Source: Maribacter luteus (GTDB lineage Bacteria; Bacteroidota; Bacteroidia; Flavobacteriales; Flavobacteriaceae). Taken from it: a stretch of 64,000 nucleotides of DNA. The notes below the pieces were generated by a model that was not told the origin of the DNA, did no database searches, and saw nothing but the letters and a program-made list of their open reading frames with translations. The position numbers and the translations under genes are program-made. This document shows positions 15,238 to 23,655 of the stretch, piece after piece (positions within the stretch are counted from its first letter, which is position 1; each line of letters opens with the position of its first letter). The stretch spans positions 1 to 64,000 of the forward strand of contig NZ_WKJH01000026.1 of NCBI RefSeq assembly GCF_009674825.1, given 5' to 3'.

Positions 15238-15911
15238 AATCGATAAAGTACATTCTCTTATTATTCTTGACAGTTAGTTGCAATACAACAAAAGATACGC
15301 TCAATACCACCCATAACGCCAAGGCCATTAAGGTTTTGGATACCGATTTTTCCAAAGGAAGATTAACACTGGAACATAAAATAACCTTGGAAGACCTAGA
15401 AAAATTCCATGGTCATTTATGCGACGGACTCATTCAAGGTTTTTTAGGAATACAAGAGGGTTTAAAATTGCTTTATCCGTCCGGGATCATTGACCGAACA
15501 AACACCAGAATCATTAGTAACAGTTCACCTTGTTTAACAGATGTTGCCATATATATTACAGGTGGCAGATATCAGTACAATTCATTTTATGTTGATGATT
15601 CGATTCAGGATGCATTTTATATCCTTCAGAGAAAAGACAATAATAAAACCGTGAAAATTAAATTGAAAAAAGGTGTAAAACCATTGGAAATAGATGAATT
15701 GGGTGCAAAAGCGGTAAAAGGGGAGTTATCACCCTGTGATTTGGACAAACTCAAAAACCTTGAGGACAAATTTTCCGGGAAACTATTATCATCCAATCCA
15801 AAAATAATTTTTGAAATAACAGAAATATCCAATTTCGATTGGAAACCCCAATTAAGAAACGACGATACAAAAATAGATATCCTAAATAAAAACAAATCAA
15901 AATGTCAATAA
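15234..15911 (+). CDS. FmdE-like lipoprotein
   Basis: The ATG at 15234 overlaps the permease stop and begins a lipoprotein signal (MKSIKYILLLFLTVSC, lipid Cys16), giving 225 residues. The body has FHGHLCDGLIQGFLG and NSSPCLTDVAIYITGG, the His/Cys motifs of the FmdE family. That family was first named from formylmethanofuran dehydrogenase operons but is common without one, and probably binds a metal. As an exported, lipid-anchored version next to a permease and thioredoxins, it may hold or deliver the transported metal or metalloid. That role is inference. Confidence 0.8.
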   Translation: MKSIKYILLLFLTVSCNTTKDTLNTTHNAKAIKVLDTDFSKGRLTLEHKITLEDLEKFHGHLCDGLIQGFLGIQEGLKLLYPSGIIDRTNTRIISNSSPCLTDVAIYITGGRYQYNSFYVDDSIQDAFYILQRKDNNKTVKIKLKKGVKPLEIDELGAKAVKGELSPCDLDKLKNLEDKFSGKLLSSNPKIIFEITEISNFDWKPQLRNDDTKIDILNKNKSKCQ

Positions 15912-15928
15912 TTAAAAACTCCATCAAC

Positions 15929-16366
15929 ATGAAAACAATCAAATTCTTAACAGCAATGGCCATTATTCTGGCATTCACTTCTTGTAAAGGCCAAAATGAA
16001 AGCAAAACAACAGCTAGTGACCAAGCAATTTCAAAAATAGAGGTACTGGACTTTCATTCTACACATAGATGCATGACATGCAATGCGATCGAGGCCAATA
16101 CCAATTTTACTTTGAACACGTATTTCCCCAATGAATTAAAAGAAAGCAAGATAACGTTCCAGGTAATTAACGTAGATAAGGAAGAAAATGAGGCAATAGC
16201 CGAAAAATTCCAAGCCGCCGGCACATCATTATTCCTGAACGTAATTAAAAACGGAAAAGAAAAACAGATTGATATGACCGATTTTGCCTTTATGAAAGGA
16301 AATGACCAAGAGGCATTTTCCAAAGAGTTGAAAGCAAAAATAGAATCGGAACTTAAAACGCTTTAA
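15929..16366 (+). CDS. Thioredoxin-like lipoprotein with CMTC motif
   Basis: I start at the ATG 15929, since MKTIKFLTAMAIILAFTSC is a lipoprotein signal (lipid Cys19); an ATG 27 bases earlier only adds a polar tail. The 145-residue protein has a thioredoxin-like arrangement: IEVLDFHSTHRCMTCNAIE (CxxC near residues 51-54), then FQVINVDKEEN and GTSLFLNVIKNG. It would face the periplasm and probably passes electrons to or from the membrane protein encoded next, whose ATG directly follows its TAA stop. Confidence 0.78.
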   Translation: MKTIKFLTAMAIILAFTSCKGQNESKTTASDQAISKIEVLDFHSTHRCMTCNAIEANTNFTLNTYFPNELKESKITFQVINVDKEENEAIAEKFQAAGTSLFLNVIKNGKEKQIDMTDFAFMKGNDQEAFSKELKAKIESELKTL

Positions 16367-17074
16367 ATGGATTATTTACAATCCTTTTTAGAACAATACA
16401 ACATACCCGTTTTATCAGCATTTGTACTCGGACTAATGACAGCCATTAGTCCGTGTCCTTTGGCAACCAATATTACAGCAACCGCTTTTATCTCGAAAAA
16501 CATCTCAAGCAAACGAAAGGTGTTCCTTAGCGGAATCTTGTATTCGTTGGGTAGGGGGTTTAGCTACACCGTAATAGGTCTTATCCTATATTTTGGGGCC
16601 AGCAAATTCCATATTGCCAGATTTTTTAACCAAAATGGGGAAAAATACTTGGGGCCACTTTTAATAGTGATCGGATTGATCATGCTGAATATCATAAAAT
16701 TGAATTTCTTGGGTACTTCTAATTTTCAAGAGAAATTATCAGACAGGTTCAAGGATAAAGGGCTTTTAGGTTCTTTTCTAATCGGTGTGGTCTTTGTCTT
16801 GGCCTTTTGCCCCTACAGTGGTGCCCTATTTTTTGGCATGTTGATTCCCATGACGATTTCCTCTGCGGACGGACTTTTTTTACCCATTATATTTGCTTTC
16901 GGAACGGGGCTTCCCGTTATACTTTTTACATATTTAATGGCTTTTGCCTTGGCCAAGGTCGGTGTTTTCTTTAATACCATTACAAAAATCGAAAAGGTCA
17001 TGCGTACCGTTGCCGGAGTGGTTTTCATCATCACAGGTGTCTACTATGTTTTTATTTTCATTGGTGTTTTTTAA
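16367..17074 (+). CDS. CcdA-type membrane electron carrier / ArsG-like permease
   Basis: The 235-residue protein has six predicted membrane helices in two related halves, each with a key cysteine after a helix start: AISPCPLATN (residue 30) and FCPYSGALFF. This is the pattern of CcdA/DsbD transmembrane domains, which carry electrons from cytoplasmic thioredoxin to the periplasm. Closely similar proteins in arsenic-type clusters are named ArsG-family permeases. As the last gene of the operon with a cytoplasmic CPKC protein and an exported CMTC protein, a thiol relay across the membrane is plausible. Confidence 0.8.
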   Translation: MDYLQSFLEQYNIPVLSAFVLGLMTAISPCPLATNITATAFISKNISSKRKVFLSGILYSLGRGFSYTVIGLILYFGASKFHIARFFNQNGEKYLGPLLIVIGLIMLNIIKLNFLGTSNFQEKLSDRFKDKGLLGSFLIGVVFVLAFCPYSGALFFGMLIPMTISSADGLFLPIIFAFGTGLPVILFTYLMAFALAKVGVFFNTITKIEKVMRTVAGVVFIITGVYYVFIFIGVF

Positions 17075-17260
17075 AAAACCACACCCTAAGTAAGAACTTA
17101 TATAATCAACAAAGGATAGTTCATTTTAAATAGGCCATAGCATAGGGGAATGCAAGGAAATCCTTAACTTTAAGCCTTGACCAAATAGCCATCGATTCCA
17201 ATGGAAATTTATATGGGTCAAATCATTTAGTTAAAGGTAAAACAACCCAAAAAGAAATAA

Positions 17261-18328
17261 ATGAACACCAAATTTGTTAGAACGTTATTACGGCCCATAT
17301 CTATTATCTGTATCGCATTATTGTTCAACAGTTGTTTGGAGAAGATTAAAAGCTCTAAGATAAAAACTGAGGAAACCACTACTTACCCCAGTGATGTAAT
17401 ACCGTTTATGGACCAATGGAATATCCTCTGTGGTGATGGCACTAGTGCTAAGGAATTAAAAGAATTTGAACACAAAGATTTCTTTTATGTCACGAATGAT
17501 GGAAAAACCGATTGGGTCGTTTACAAATCCCCCAACTCTGGCATCACCTCGAAAACCTCCAATAATACACGAACGGAATTAGGCCAAAAGAAGCACTGGA
17601 AAACAGAAACCGGTGGTAAATTAACAGGAACCCTTAAGGTTATGCATGTTTCAACTTCTGGTGACGCAAGGGTCGCGGCTTCATATTCCGTAGTTGTGGG
17701 TCAAATTCACGGTAATGAAGGCCACGAAAATGAGCCTTTAAAGATTTTTTACAAAAAATTCCCTGGGCACAAAAAAGGTTCTGTTTACTGGAATTATGAG
17801 ATCAACACAAAAGGTGACAACTCCAAAAGATGGGATTATTCAACTGCGGTTTGGGGTTATGACATGTCAGTGGTCGGTTCTGAGCCAACAACATACCCTG
17901 AAGAACCAGAGGATGGAATAGAACTAGGGGAGGAATTCAATTATGAGGTTAATGTTTACAACGGTATTATGTATCTCACTTTTTCAAGCGAAGGCCATGA
18001 GACCAAGAAATTCACCAAAAGCCTCGTAAAATCGGAATTTGCGGAAAAATCGGATATTCCACAACAAATCTTAACCTTGTATGCCGCAATAGGTCGTGAT
18101 GGCATAGAGCGAGAGAATGCATATGCCGGGGAGTTACAAAATTTTAAACAGGGAGCTTATAACCAAACCAATGGAAAAGTCCCGGAAGAGAATATTGTTT
18201 GGAATACGGGATCTGAGACCTACAATGGTGATATTGCAAAACAATATGCCAATGGATGCTATACCGAAGTCTGGTTCAAAGAAGGCACGGTGGGTCCTGG
18301 GATGAATCCGACAGAAAATAATCCATAG
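17261..18328 (+). CDS. Alginate lyase, polysaccharide lyase family 7, lipoprotein (second copy)
   Basis: The 355-residue paralogue of the lyase at 11272 has long near-identical blocks, for example EPLKIFYKKFPGHKKGSV and SKRWDYSTAVWG. The signal is a lipoprotein type (ALLFNSC, lipid Cys25). Family motifs are TRTELGQ (Arg104-Leu107), VGQIHG (Gln148-His150) and FKQGAYNQ. The two copies differ most at the signal peptide, the acidic linker and the C-terminus. The copies lie 4.9 kb apart, separated by the SDR gene and the ArsR operon. A 17-bp block at 17156-17172 upstream also occurs at 682-698. Confidence 0.92.
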   Translation: MNTKFVRTLLRPISIICIALLFNSCLEKIKSSKIKTEETTTYPSDVIPFMDQWNILCGDGTSAKELKEFEHKDFFYVTNDGKTDWVVYKSPNSGITSKTSNNTRTELGQKKHWKTETGGKLTGTLKVMHVSTSGDARVAASYSVVVGQIHGNEGHENEPLKIFYKKFPGHKKGSVYWNYEINTKGDNSKRWDYSTAVWGYDMSVVGSEPTTYPEEPEDGIELGEEFNYEVNVYNGIMYLTFSSEGHETKKFTKSLVKSEFAEKSDIPQQILTLYAAIGRDGIERENAYAGELQNFKQGAYNQTNGKVPEENIVWNTGSETYNGDIAKQYANGCYTEVWFKEGTVGPGMNPTENNP

Positions 18329-18359
18329 TCATTTAACATTACTGAAAATCGTACATTCA

Positions 18360-18833
18360 ATGAAAAGTGCACAACAATTGGCCGATCGGTTGGAAGAAAC
18401 CATTCTTAATGGCACCTGGGTCGCGAATACCAATTATAAAGACCAATTGAATGATTTGGACTGGAAAACAGCGACGACCAAAATCGAATCACTGAATTCA
18501 ATTGCAATTCTGGCACAGCACATTCATTATTATACCAAAGGTATTTTAGAAGTTTTTAAAGGAGGTACACTTGATATAAGCGATAAATACAGTTTTGACT
18601 TCCCTCCTATTTCATCTCAAAATGAATGGAAAAACTTCCTGAACCGATTTTGGAATGATACCGAACAACTTATCAAACTGATAAAAGAACTACCGGAAGA
18701 TTCATTGAACCACGTTTTTGTAGATAAAAAATACGGTACATACCTTAGAAACATTAACGGAATGATAGAACACAGTTACTATCATCTTGGGCAAATCGTA
18801 CTTTTAAAGAAAATGCTCTTGAACAAGAGTTGA
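18360..18833 (+). CDS. DinB-like / DUF1572 family protein
   Basis: The 157-residue four-helix-bundle protein resembles the DinB/YfiT superfamily. Conserved histidines sit in LAQHIHYY and in MIEHSYYHLGQI, the positions that bind a metal in this group. Members include thiol transferases (bacillithiol, mycothiol) and many uncharacterised stress proteins. It follows the second lyase by 31 bases on the same strand and may share its transcript. No link with alginate use is known. Confidence 0.78.
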   Translation: MKSAQQLADRLEETILNGTWVANTNYKDQLNDLDWKTATTKIESLNSIAILAQHIHYYTKGILEVFKGGTLDISDKYSFDFPPISSQNEWKNFLNRFWNDTEQLIKLIKELPEDSLNHVFVDKKYGTYLRNINGMIEHSYYHLGQIVLLKKMLLNKS

Positions 18834-19010
18834 ATGTACCTAGTTCTTTGAAGGAAACCCCAACCCTTCTTACCCTATAAAAGACATACCGTATAATTAC
18901 CGCCTATTCACTAACTTTGGGTCTATAAAAAACCATTACCCATCCCCTTTTCTAAAAAATAGGACAAACAAAATAAAAAGGGTGTATCCCCTAATATCGT
19001 AATTAGAAAT

Positions 19011-19175
19011 ATGGAAAAGAAGAAAATAAATTATGCGAAAGTGAACATTGCTTTTGGAATTCTAGCTGTTTTAGGAGGAATTGCCTTAATGTTCTTAGGA
19101 CAATTTATTATGGGAATTTCAGGAGCTGTTATTGGCGCTGTAGCCGCAATAAGTGGATTAAAATTAATGAAGTAA
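19011..19175 (+). CDS. Small membrane protein, 54 residues
   Basis: This short frame reads MEKKKINYAKVNIAFGILAV at the start and ends in AAISGLKLMK. After a basic N-terminus there are two glycine-rich hydrophobic stretches (about residues 12-28 and 31-48), enough for one or two membrane helices. Coding signs are a charged start, consistent hydrophobic periodicity, and placement in line between two + strand genes (41 bases before the DUF3124 gene). I do not recognise a family; the function is unknown. Confidence 0.65.
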   Translation: MEKKKINYAKVNIAFGILAVLGGIALMFLGQFIMGISGAVIGAVAAISGLKLMK

Positions 19176-19216
19176 TCAAGGAATGACCGATCCAATGCCC
19201 CTAAATAAGCAATGAA

Positions 19217-19741
19217 ATGAAAAAAACGACAATACTCACCATCCTGTTTCTAACGATTCTTCTTACGTCTTGTATAGAGAAGAACCAGAATCTTAATTTC
19301 GCAGGGGAAGATAAATTCTCTGCCCTGGAATTAGAGAAGATACCTGAAAATTTAGTATTGAATGACACGACCTACGTACCTATCTATTCAGATATCTATA
19401 ATGAAACAAAAGACACGCGATTCAACTTAACGGCAACCTTAAGTTTAAGAAATACGAGTTTAAACCACAGCATCTACATTACTTCCATAGAATATTACAA
19501 TTCTTCCGGAAAGAAAATAAAAGAATACCTGAACAAACCTATTGTTCTAAAGGCCATGCAGTCGGTGGAATATGTTATAGAAGAGAACGACACTTCGGGG
19601 GGTACAGGTGCGAATTTTGTAATTACATGGAGTGCCAATAACAAAGATGTAGCCCCTATTTTCGAGGGCATCATGATCTCTACCAATGGGCAACAGGGAA
19701 TTTCATTTACTACCAAAGGAGTTTCAATAAGTCGCAAATAA
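19217..19741 (+). CDS. DUF3124 family lipoprotein
   Basis: The 174-residue protein has a lipoprotein signal (LFLTILLTSC, lipid Cys19). The DUF3124 core follows: YVPIYSDIYN, FNLTATLSLRNTS, IYITSIEYYNSSGK and SGGTGANFVITW. The fold is probably an immunoglobulin-like beta sandwich. Its function is unknown. The next gene starts 3 bases after its stop, so the two are surely co-transcribed. Confidence 0.82.
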   Translation: MKKTTILTILFLTILLTSCIEKNQNLNFAGEDKFSALELEKIPENLVLNDTTYVPIYSDIYNETKDTRFNLTATLSLRNTSLNHSIYITSIEYYNSSGKKIKEYLNKPIVLKAMQSVEYVIEENDTSGGTGANFVITWSANNKDVAPIFEGIMISTNGQQGISFTTKGVSISRK

Positions 19742-19744
19742 CAT

Positions 19745-20131
19745 ATGGATTATAAATATTTAATGTACCTTCATCTAGTAACCGTTGTGCCATGCTTTTT
19801 CATAGGTACAATGCTACTGCTAATTAAAAAAGGAACCTACATACATATAAATTTTGGCAGAATATATATGATACTAATGGTCATTACTGCTGTTATAACC
19901 CTTTTTATGCCTGCCGAAGTAGGCCCCAGGTTCTTAAATCACTTCGGATATATACATAGCTTTAGTTTTCTAACCATCTATACCGTACCTACCGCATACA
20001 GGGCCATAAAGAAAGGCAATGTAAAATCACATAAACGCAAAATGGTACTATTGTATTTTGGGGCAATCCTTATAGCCGGAGGCTTTACCTTTACGCCTGG
20101 CAGATATCTTCACCAACTATTTTTCGGATAA
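19745..20131 (+). CDS. DUF2306-like membrane protein
   Basis: The 128-residue protein has four membrane helices. Conserved charged and polar spots include YLHLVTVVPCF, INFGRIYM, SHKRKMVLLYFGA and TPGRYLHQL, which resemble the DUF2306 family of small four-helix membrane proteins. Histidines in two helices hint at cofactor or redox roles, but no function is established. It ends the + strand group and faces the transglutaminase operon tail to tail. Confidence 0.7.
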   Translation: MDYKYLMYLHLVTVVPCFFIGTMLLLIKKGTYIHINFGRIYMILMVITAVITLFMPAEVGPRFLNHFGYIHSFSFLTIYTVPTAYRAIKKGNVKSHKRKMVLLYFGAILIAGGFTFTPGRYLHQLFFG

Positions 20132-20189
20132 AGTGAAAGACAAAAAAAATGATTTTAAAAACGGACAACTCTTAATCCAAGTGTTGACT

Positions 20190-21080
20190 TTACCCTAATG
20201 CAGTAATATCTACAGCCACTTTTAGCTTACTTTTTCCACTACCGTAAACCACACCTTTTAAAGGGGGCACATCATAATAGTCCCTACCCCATCCTACTAC
20301 AAGATGTTGATCGGCAGGTATCATATTATTGGTGGGATCAAAATCAACCCAACCGAAGCCTGGGATAAAAATTGCGAACCAAGCATGGGAAGCATCTGCA
20401 CCAACTAATTTTTCCTTGCCCTTTGGCGGTACGGTTTCTATATAACCGCTAATATACCTTGCAGGCAAGCCTACAGAACGTATACAGGCAATGGCTATTT
20501 GGGCAAAATCCTGGCAAACCCCTTTCTTTTCTTTCATTACTTCAGTAATGGGTGTAGCTATACTGGTAAATCCGGATACAAACTTAAAATCGGTATAGAT
20601 GCGTTGCATGAGTTCAAAAGCCGCATCGAATACCGAACGATTTCCCTTGAAAGAAACCTCAGCATATTCCCTTATCCGTTCATCTGTTCGTTTTATGAAA
20701 ATAGATTCTAAAATATATTGTTTGGCGTCCAAAACCCCCATATCGTTACCTTGTAAGGCAAAAAGTGCTTCATTCATAGTGACTCCCCTACAGGTTTCTG
20801 ACGCAAAAGAATCCTGAAATTGAGCATAATCGCGAACTATTTTACTTTTTGTAGTCACCTTAAGCACCTTATGCTCTGTTTGAATGGAGAACCGTGTGAT
20901 ATAGTTTCCAAAAAAATCAATACGCTCCGATATTTCCGCTGGTTCAGGGGAAATAAGTATCTTATAATCCAACAATGATTGTCCTTTTGACTCCCTTGGC
21001 CTTAGGGTGGCTATGTTATGGCAATAATTTACTGGAGCATTATATTCGTACGTGGTGGTATGTGTAACGTTGAAAACCAT
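20190..21080 (-). CDS. Transglutaminase-like protein, short form
   Basis: The 296-residue protein has an N-terminal beta domain typical of bacterial transglutaminase-like proteins (FNVTHTTTYEYNAPV, then LRPRES). The catalytic core follows: Cys189 in GVCQDFAQ, His232 in ASHAWF and Asp248 in DFDPTNN. Proteins of this type are thought to cleave or form amide or peptide bonds. No signal peptide is seen, so it is probably cytoplasmic. It is the last gene of a three-gene operon and starts 1 base after the ATP-grasp/alpha-E gene. Confidence 0.88.
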   Translation of the reverse strand: MVFNVTHTTTYEYNAPVNYCHNIATLRPRESKGQSLLDYKILISPEPAEISERIDFFGNYITRFSIQTEHKVLKVTTKSKIVRDYAQFQDSFASETCRGVTMNEALFALQGNDMGVLDAKQYILESIFIKRTDERIREYAEVSFKGNRSVFDAAFELMQRIYTDFKFVSGFTSIATPITEVMKEKKGVCQDFAQIAIACIRSVGLPARYISGYIETVPPKGKEKLVGADASHAWFAIFIPGFGWVDFDPTNNMIPADQHLVVGWGRDYYDVPPLKGVVYGSGKSKLKVAVDITALG

Positions 21081-21081
21081 A

Positions 21082-23643
21082 TTAAATAGGAAATGATTGC
21101 ATGACCAATTGATTTTGTTTATCGGTATGGTTAAAATAAGTACTCGTTATGGTTTGCGATGTTTTATACAAAAGATCGGATAATTCTTCCAATAACGTAT
21201 CTAAGTCTTCCCTAAAGAAATCGGACTCGGATTTTGTTTTAGCCAGCTTTGAGGATTCTGCCAAACGTAACTTGGAGAAGGCTTCAAAAATATACTTTTG
21301 ATAGTTACTCAACGAGTGGTCTTCTTGGGAATGTGGTAAACGGGCAATATCTTTCTGGATCCTATTCAACATGAATGTCAAAGATCGAGGATACTCCAGA
21401 TCCAAAACCACTAGATCCAATACATTTTCCAATTGAATAAAAGAACGATAGCTGTACCTATAAATATTAAGGCTTTCATGACTGGTCAACAAATATTCCA
21501 ATAGATCATATTCTACCTGTTCTTCATATTTGATAGTAAGTAAGGAGCGACATTTGGAAATGGTCAGCATACTTTGCTCCAACTGTAGTCCGATAAAGTA
21601 AAGCAACAATCCCTGTTGAACCAAAATACTCTCCTCTATCAACCCCATAAATGCAATTAAACGGGTAATCAACTGGTTAAGCACTTTTAAAATCTTATTT
21701 ACGGAACGATCTTTATCATCCTGGAAATTTTGCCATAGTTTTTGGATGTTCTCGAACACCCGCCACATATCCGAAGACCAAAGATTACGAATAGCATAAT
21801 AAGAATTACCGAACATTTCAATAGTATGTGCCAAACTCCCGGGCCTATTTTTATCCAATATAACCGAAAGCATTTCTTCCATAGGATTCTCCATGGCCAA
21901 TTTACCTTCTGTCGTTTTCTCCGCAAAGCCAGGATACGTACCAGTTAAATGGGTTACGGCCTTGAACAATACTTGAAGCTTGACCGAATCCGGTTTTTCA
22001 TTCCTGTTCTGTACCAATGCTATTTGTCGCATGACCATGCGTATAAAACGTGATATGACCAATGTACGCCCAACATAGCGGCCTGCCCAATAAAGGTTTT
22101 CTGCCGTAAGACTAGGTAAATCGTTAAGACCAGATATTGCTATTGGACTCCTATTCTGCCACTGCCTATTTTTATCTTCCTTTATGGGATGGTCTTCCAA
22201 AATCCAAAAGTCCTTGCTTGTTCCACCTCTTTGGTTAGATACCCTAACGGTCTTACTATCCGGCGCCACACGAACGAGTCCGCCTGGCATTACACTATAA
22301 CCCTTATCGGAAGCTATACAAAATGCTCGGGTAACCAAATTTCTGGATTCTATTGTTCCTTGGACCAAATTCGGGGCTGTGGAAAAACTAATTTTTTCCT
22401 GGGCCACATAACTATAAGGACTCCGCTCTATCTCTTTCTTTAAATCATTCAATTCAGAGGAGGTCATGAATTCCGCAAAGTGGATACTCTCCCTATTGGT
22501 ACGGTCTATTTTCTTGATCACCAATTGGGATAAATTATCGAGAACATATTTCTTTTCCTGTTCCTGCCCGCACCACCATGAAGCAATTTGTGGCAAGATC
22601 AAACTCTCATTGAGAAAATACTTTGCTATGCCCGGCATAAAAGGAATTAAACCAGGATTTTCGATAACCCCACTACCTACCGGGTTTATTATTGAAACAT
22701 TCTTTCTTCTAACAACATCCAATAAACCGGCAACGCCCAAATGGGAATCTTCCCGAAGTTCAAGAGGATCCGTATAGGCATCATCGACCCTTCTCAAAAC
22801 TACATCTATTCGTTTTAGTCCTTGTAATGATTTCATCCATAGGAAACCATCCCTAACCACTAGATCGTTACCTTGCACCAAAGGATATCCTAAAAATGAA
22901 GACAAATAGGCATGCTCAAAATAGGTTTCATTACGTGAGCCAGGGGTTAAAATAACGATATGAGGGTTCTCTTTCTTTACTGGTGAAGCATTGATCAACA
23001 TCTTATTCAGATCTTTAAAGAAACCTGAAAGGCGCTTCACGTTCATTTTGCCATACATCTCTGGTAATATCCTACTTGTGGTAGACCTATTTTCAAGGGC
23101 ATACCCCATTCCTGAAGGTGCTTCTGCCCTATCGTTCACGATCCATAACCGACCATCGGTGCCACGTGCCAGTTCTGCGGCATACATAGACAAAAATTTA
23201 TCGGTCGGGTATTCAATTCCCGCACATTGCCTAAGAAACCCACGATGGCCATAAATGACTTCGTAGGGTACAATACCGTTTTTGATAAGGTTTCGTTCCC
23301 CATAAATATCCTTTAATACCAGATTCAACAATTCTGCCCGTTGTTTTAAACCGGTTTCAATGGTTGACCATTCGTTCTGATGCAATAAAAAAGGAACTAC
23401 GTTCAAATTCCATGGGCGATGCATTCCCTTGGGATCGTTATAGACATTGTAGGTAACCCCATTTTCAGAAAGTAACCAATCAATATCTTTTTGACGTGCC
23501 ATCAACCCGTTGACACCTAGTTTATCAAATTCGGTAAGTAATTTATTCCAATAAGGTTTTATACCGTTATCAGGGGTGAACATTTCATCGTTCTTATACT
23601 CTGTAATATAATTACTTAACCAGCTGGTACTTGTTATCGGCAT
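21082..23643 (-). CDS. Circularly permuted ATP-grasp - alpha-E domain protein
   Basis: The 853-residue protein is a natural fusion of two modules that are separate genes in many bacteria. Residues about 1-490 are the circularly permuted type 2 ATP-grasp domain (GMHRPWNLNVVP, KDIYGERNLIKNG, MGYALENRSTTSR, INPVGSGVIENP, APDSKTVRVSNQRGG). Residues about 510-840 are the helical alpha-E (DUF403) domain (ENLYWAGRYVGRT, YPRSLTFMLNRI). ATP-grasp enzymes of this kind are predicted to form amide bonds with an amino acid or peptide. It lies 12 bases after the large transglutaminase gene. Confidence 0.9.
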   Translation of the reverse strand: MPITSTSWLSNYITEYKNDEMFTPDNGIKPYWNKLLTEFDKLGVNGLMARQKDIDWLLSENGVTYNVYNDPKGMHRPWNLNVVPFLLHQNEWSTIETGLKQRAELLNLVLKDIYGERNLIKNGIVPYEVIYGHRGFLRQCAGIEYPTDKFLSMYAAELARGTDGRLWIVNDRAEAPSGMGYALENRSTTSRILPEMYGKMNVKRLSGFFKDLNKMLINASPVKKENPHIVILTPGSRNETYFEHAYLSSFLGYPLVQGNDLVVRDGFLWMKSLQGLKRIDVVLRRVDDAYTDPLELREDSHLGVAGLLDVVRRKNVSIINPVGSGVIENPGLIPFMPGIAKYFLNESLILPQIASWWCGQEQEKKYVLDNLSQLVIKKIDRTNRESIHFAEFMTSSELNDLKKEIERSPYSYVAQEKISFSTAPNLVQGTIESRNLVTRAFCIASDKGYSVMPGGLVRVAPDSKTVRVSNQRGGTSKDFWILEDHPIKEDKNRQWQNRSPIAISGLNDLPSLTAENLYWAGRYVGRTLVISRFIRMVMRQIALVQNRNEKPDSVKLQVLFKAVTHLTGTYPGFAEKTTEGKLAMENPMEEMLSVILDKNRPGSLAHTIEMFGNSYYAIRNLWSSDMWRVFENIQKLWQNFQDDKDRSVNKILKVLNQLITRLIAFMGLIEESILVQQGLLLYFIGLQLEQSMLTISKCRSLLTIKYEEQVEYDLLEYLLTSHESLNIYRYSYRSFIQLENVLDLVVLDLEYPRSLTFMLNRIQKDIARLPHSQEDHSLSNYQKYIFEAFSKLRLAESSKLAKTKSESDFFREDLDTLLEELSDLLYKTSQTITSTYFNHTDKQNQLVMQSFPI

Positions 23644-23655
23644 ATAGATTATGAG

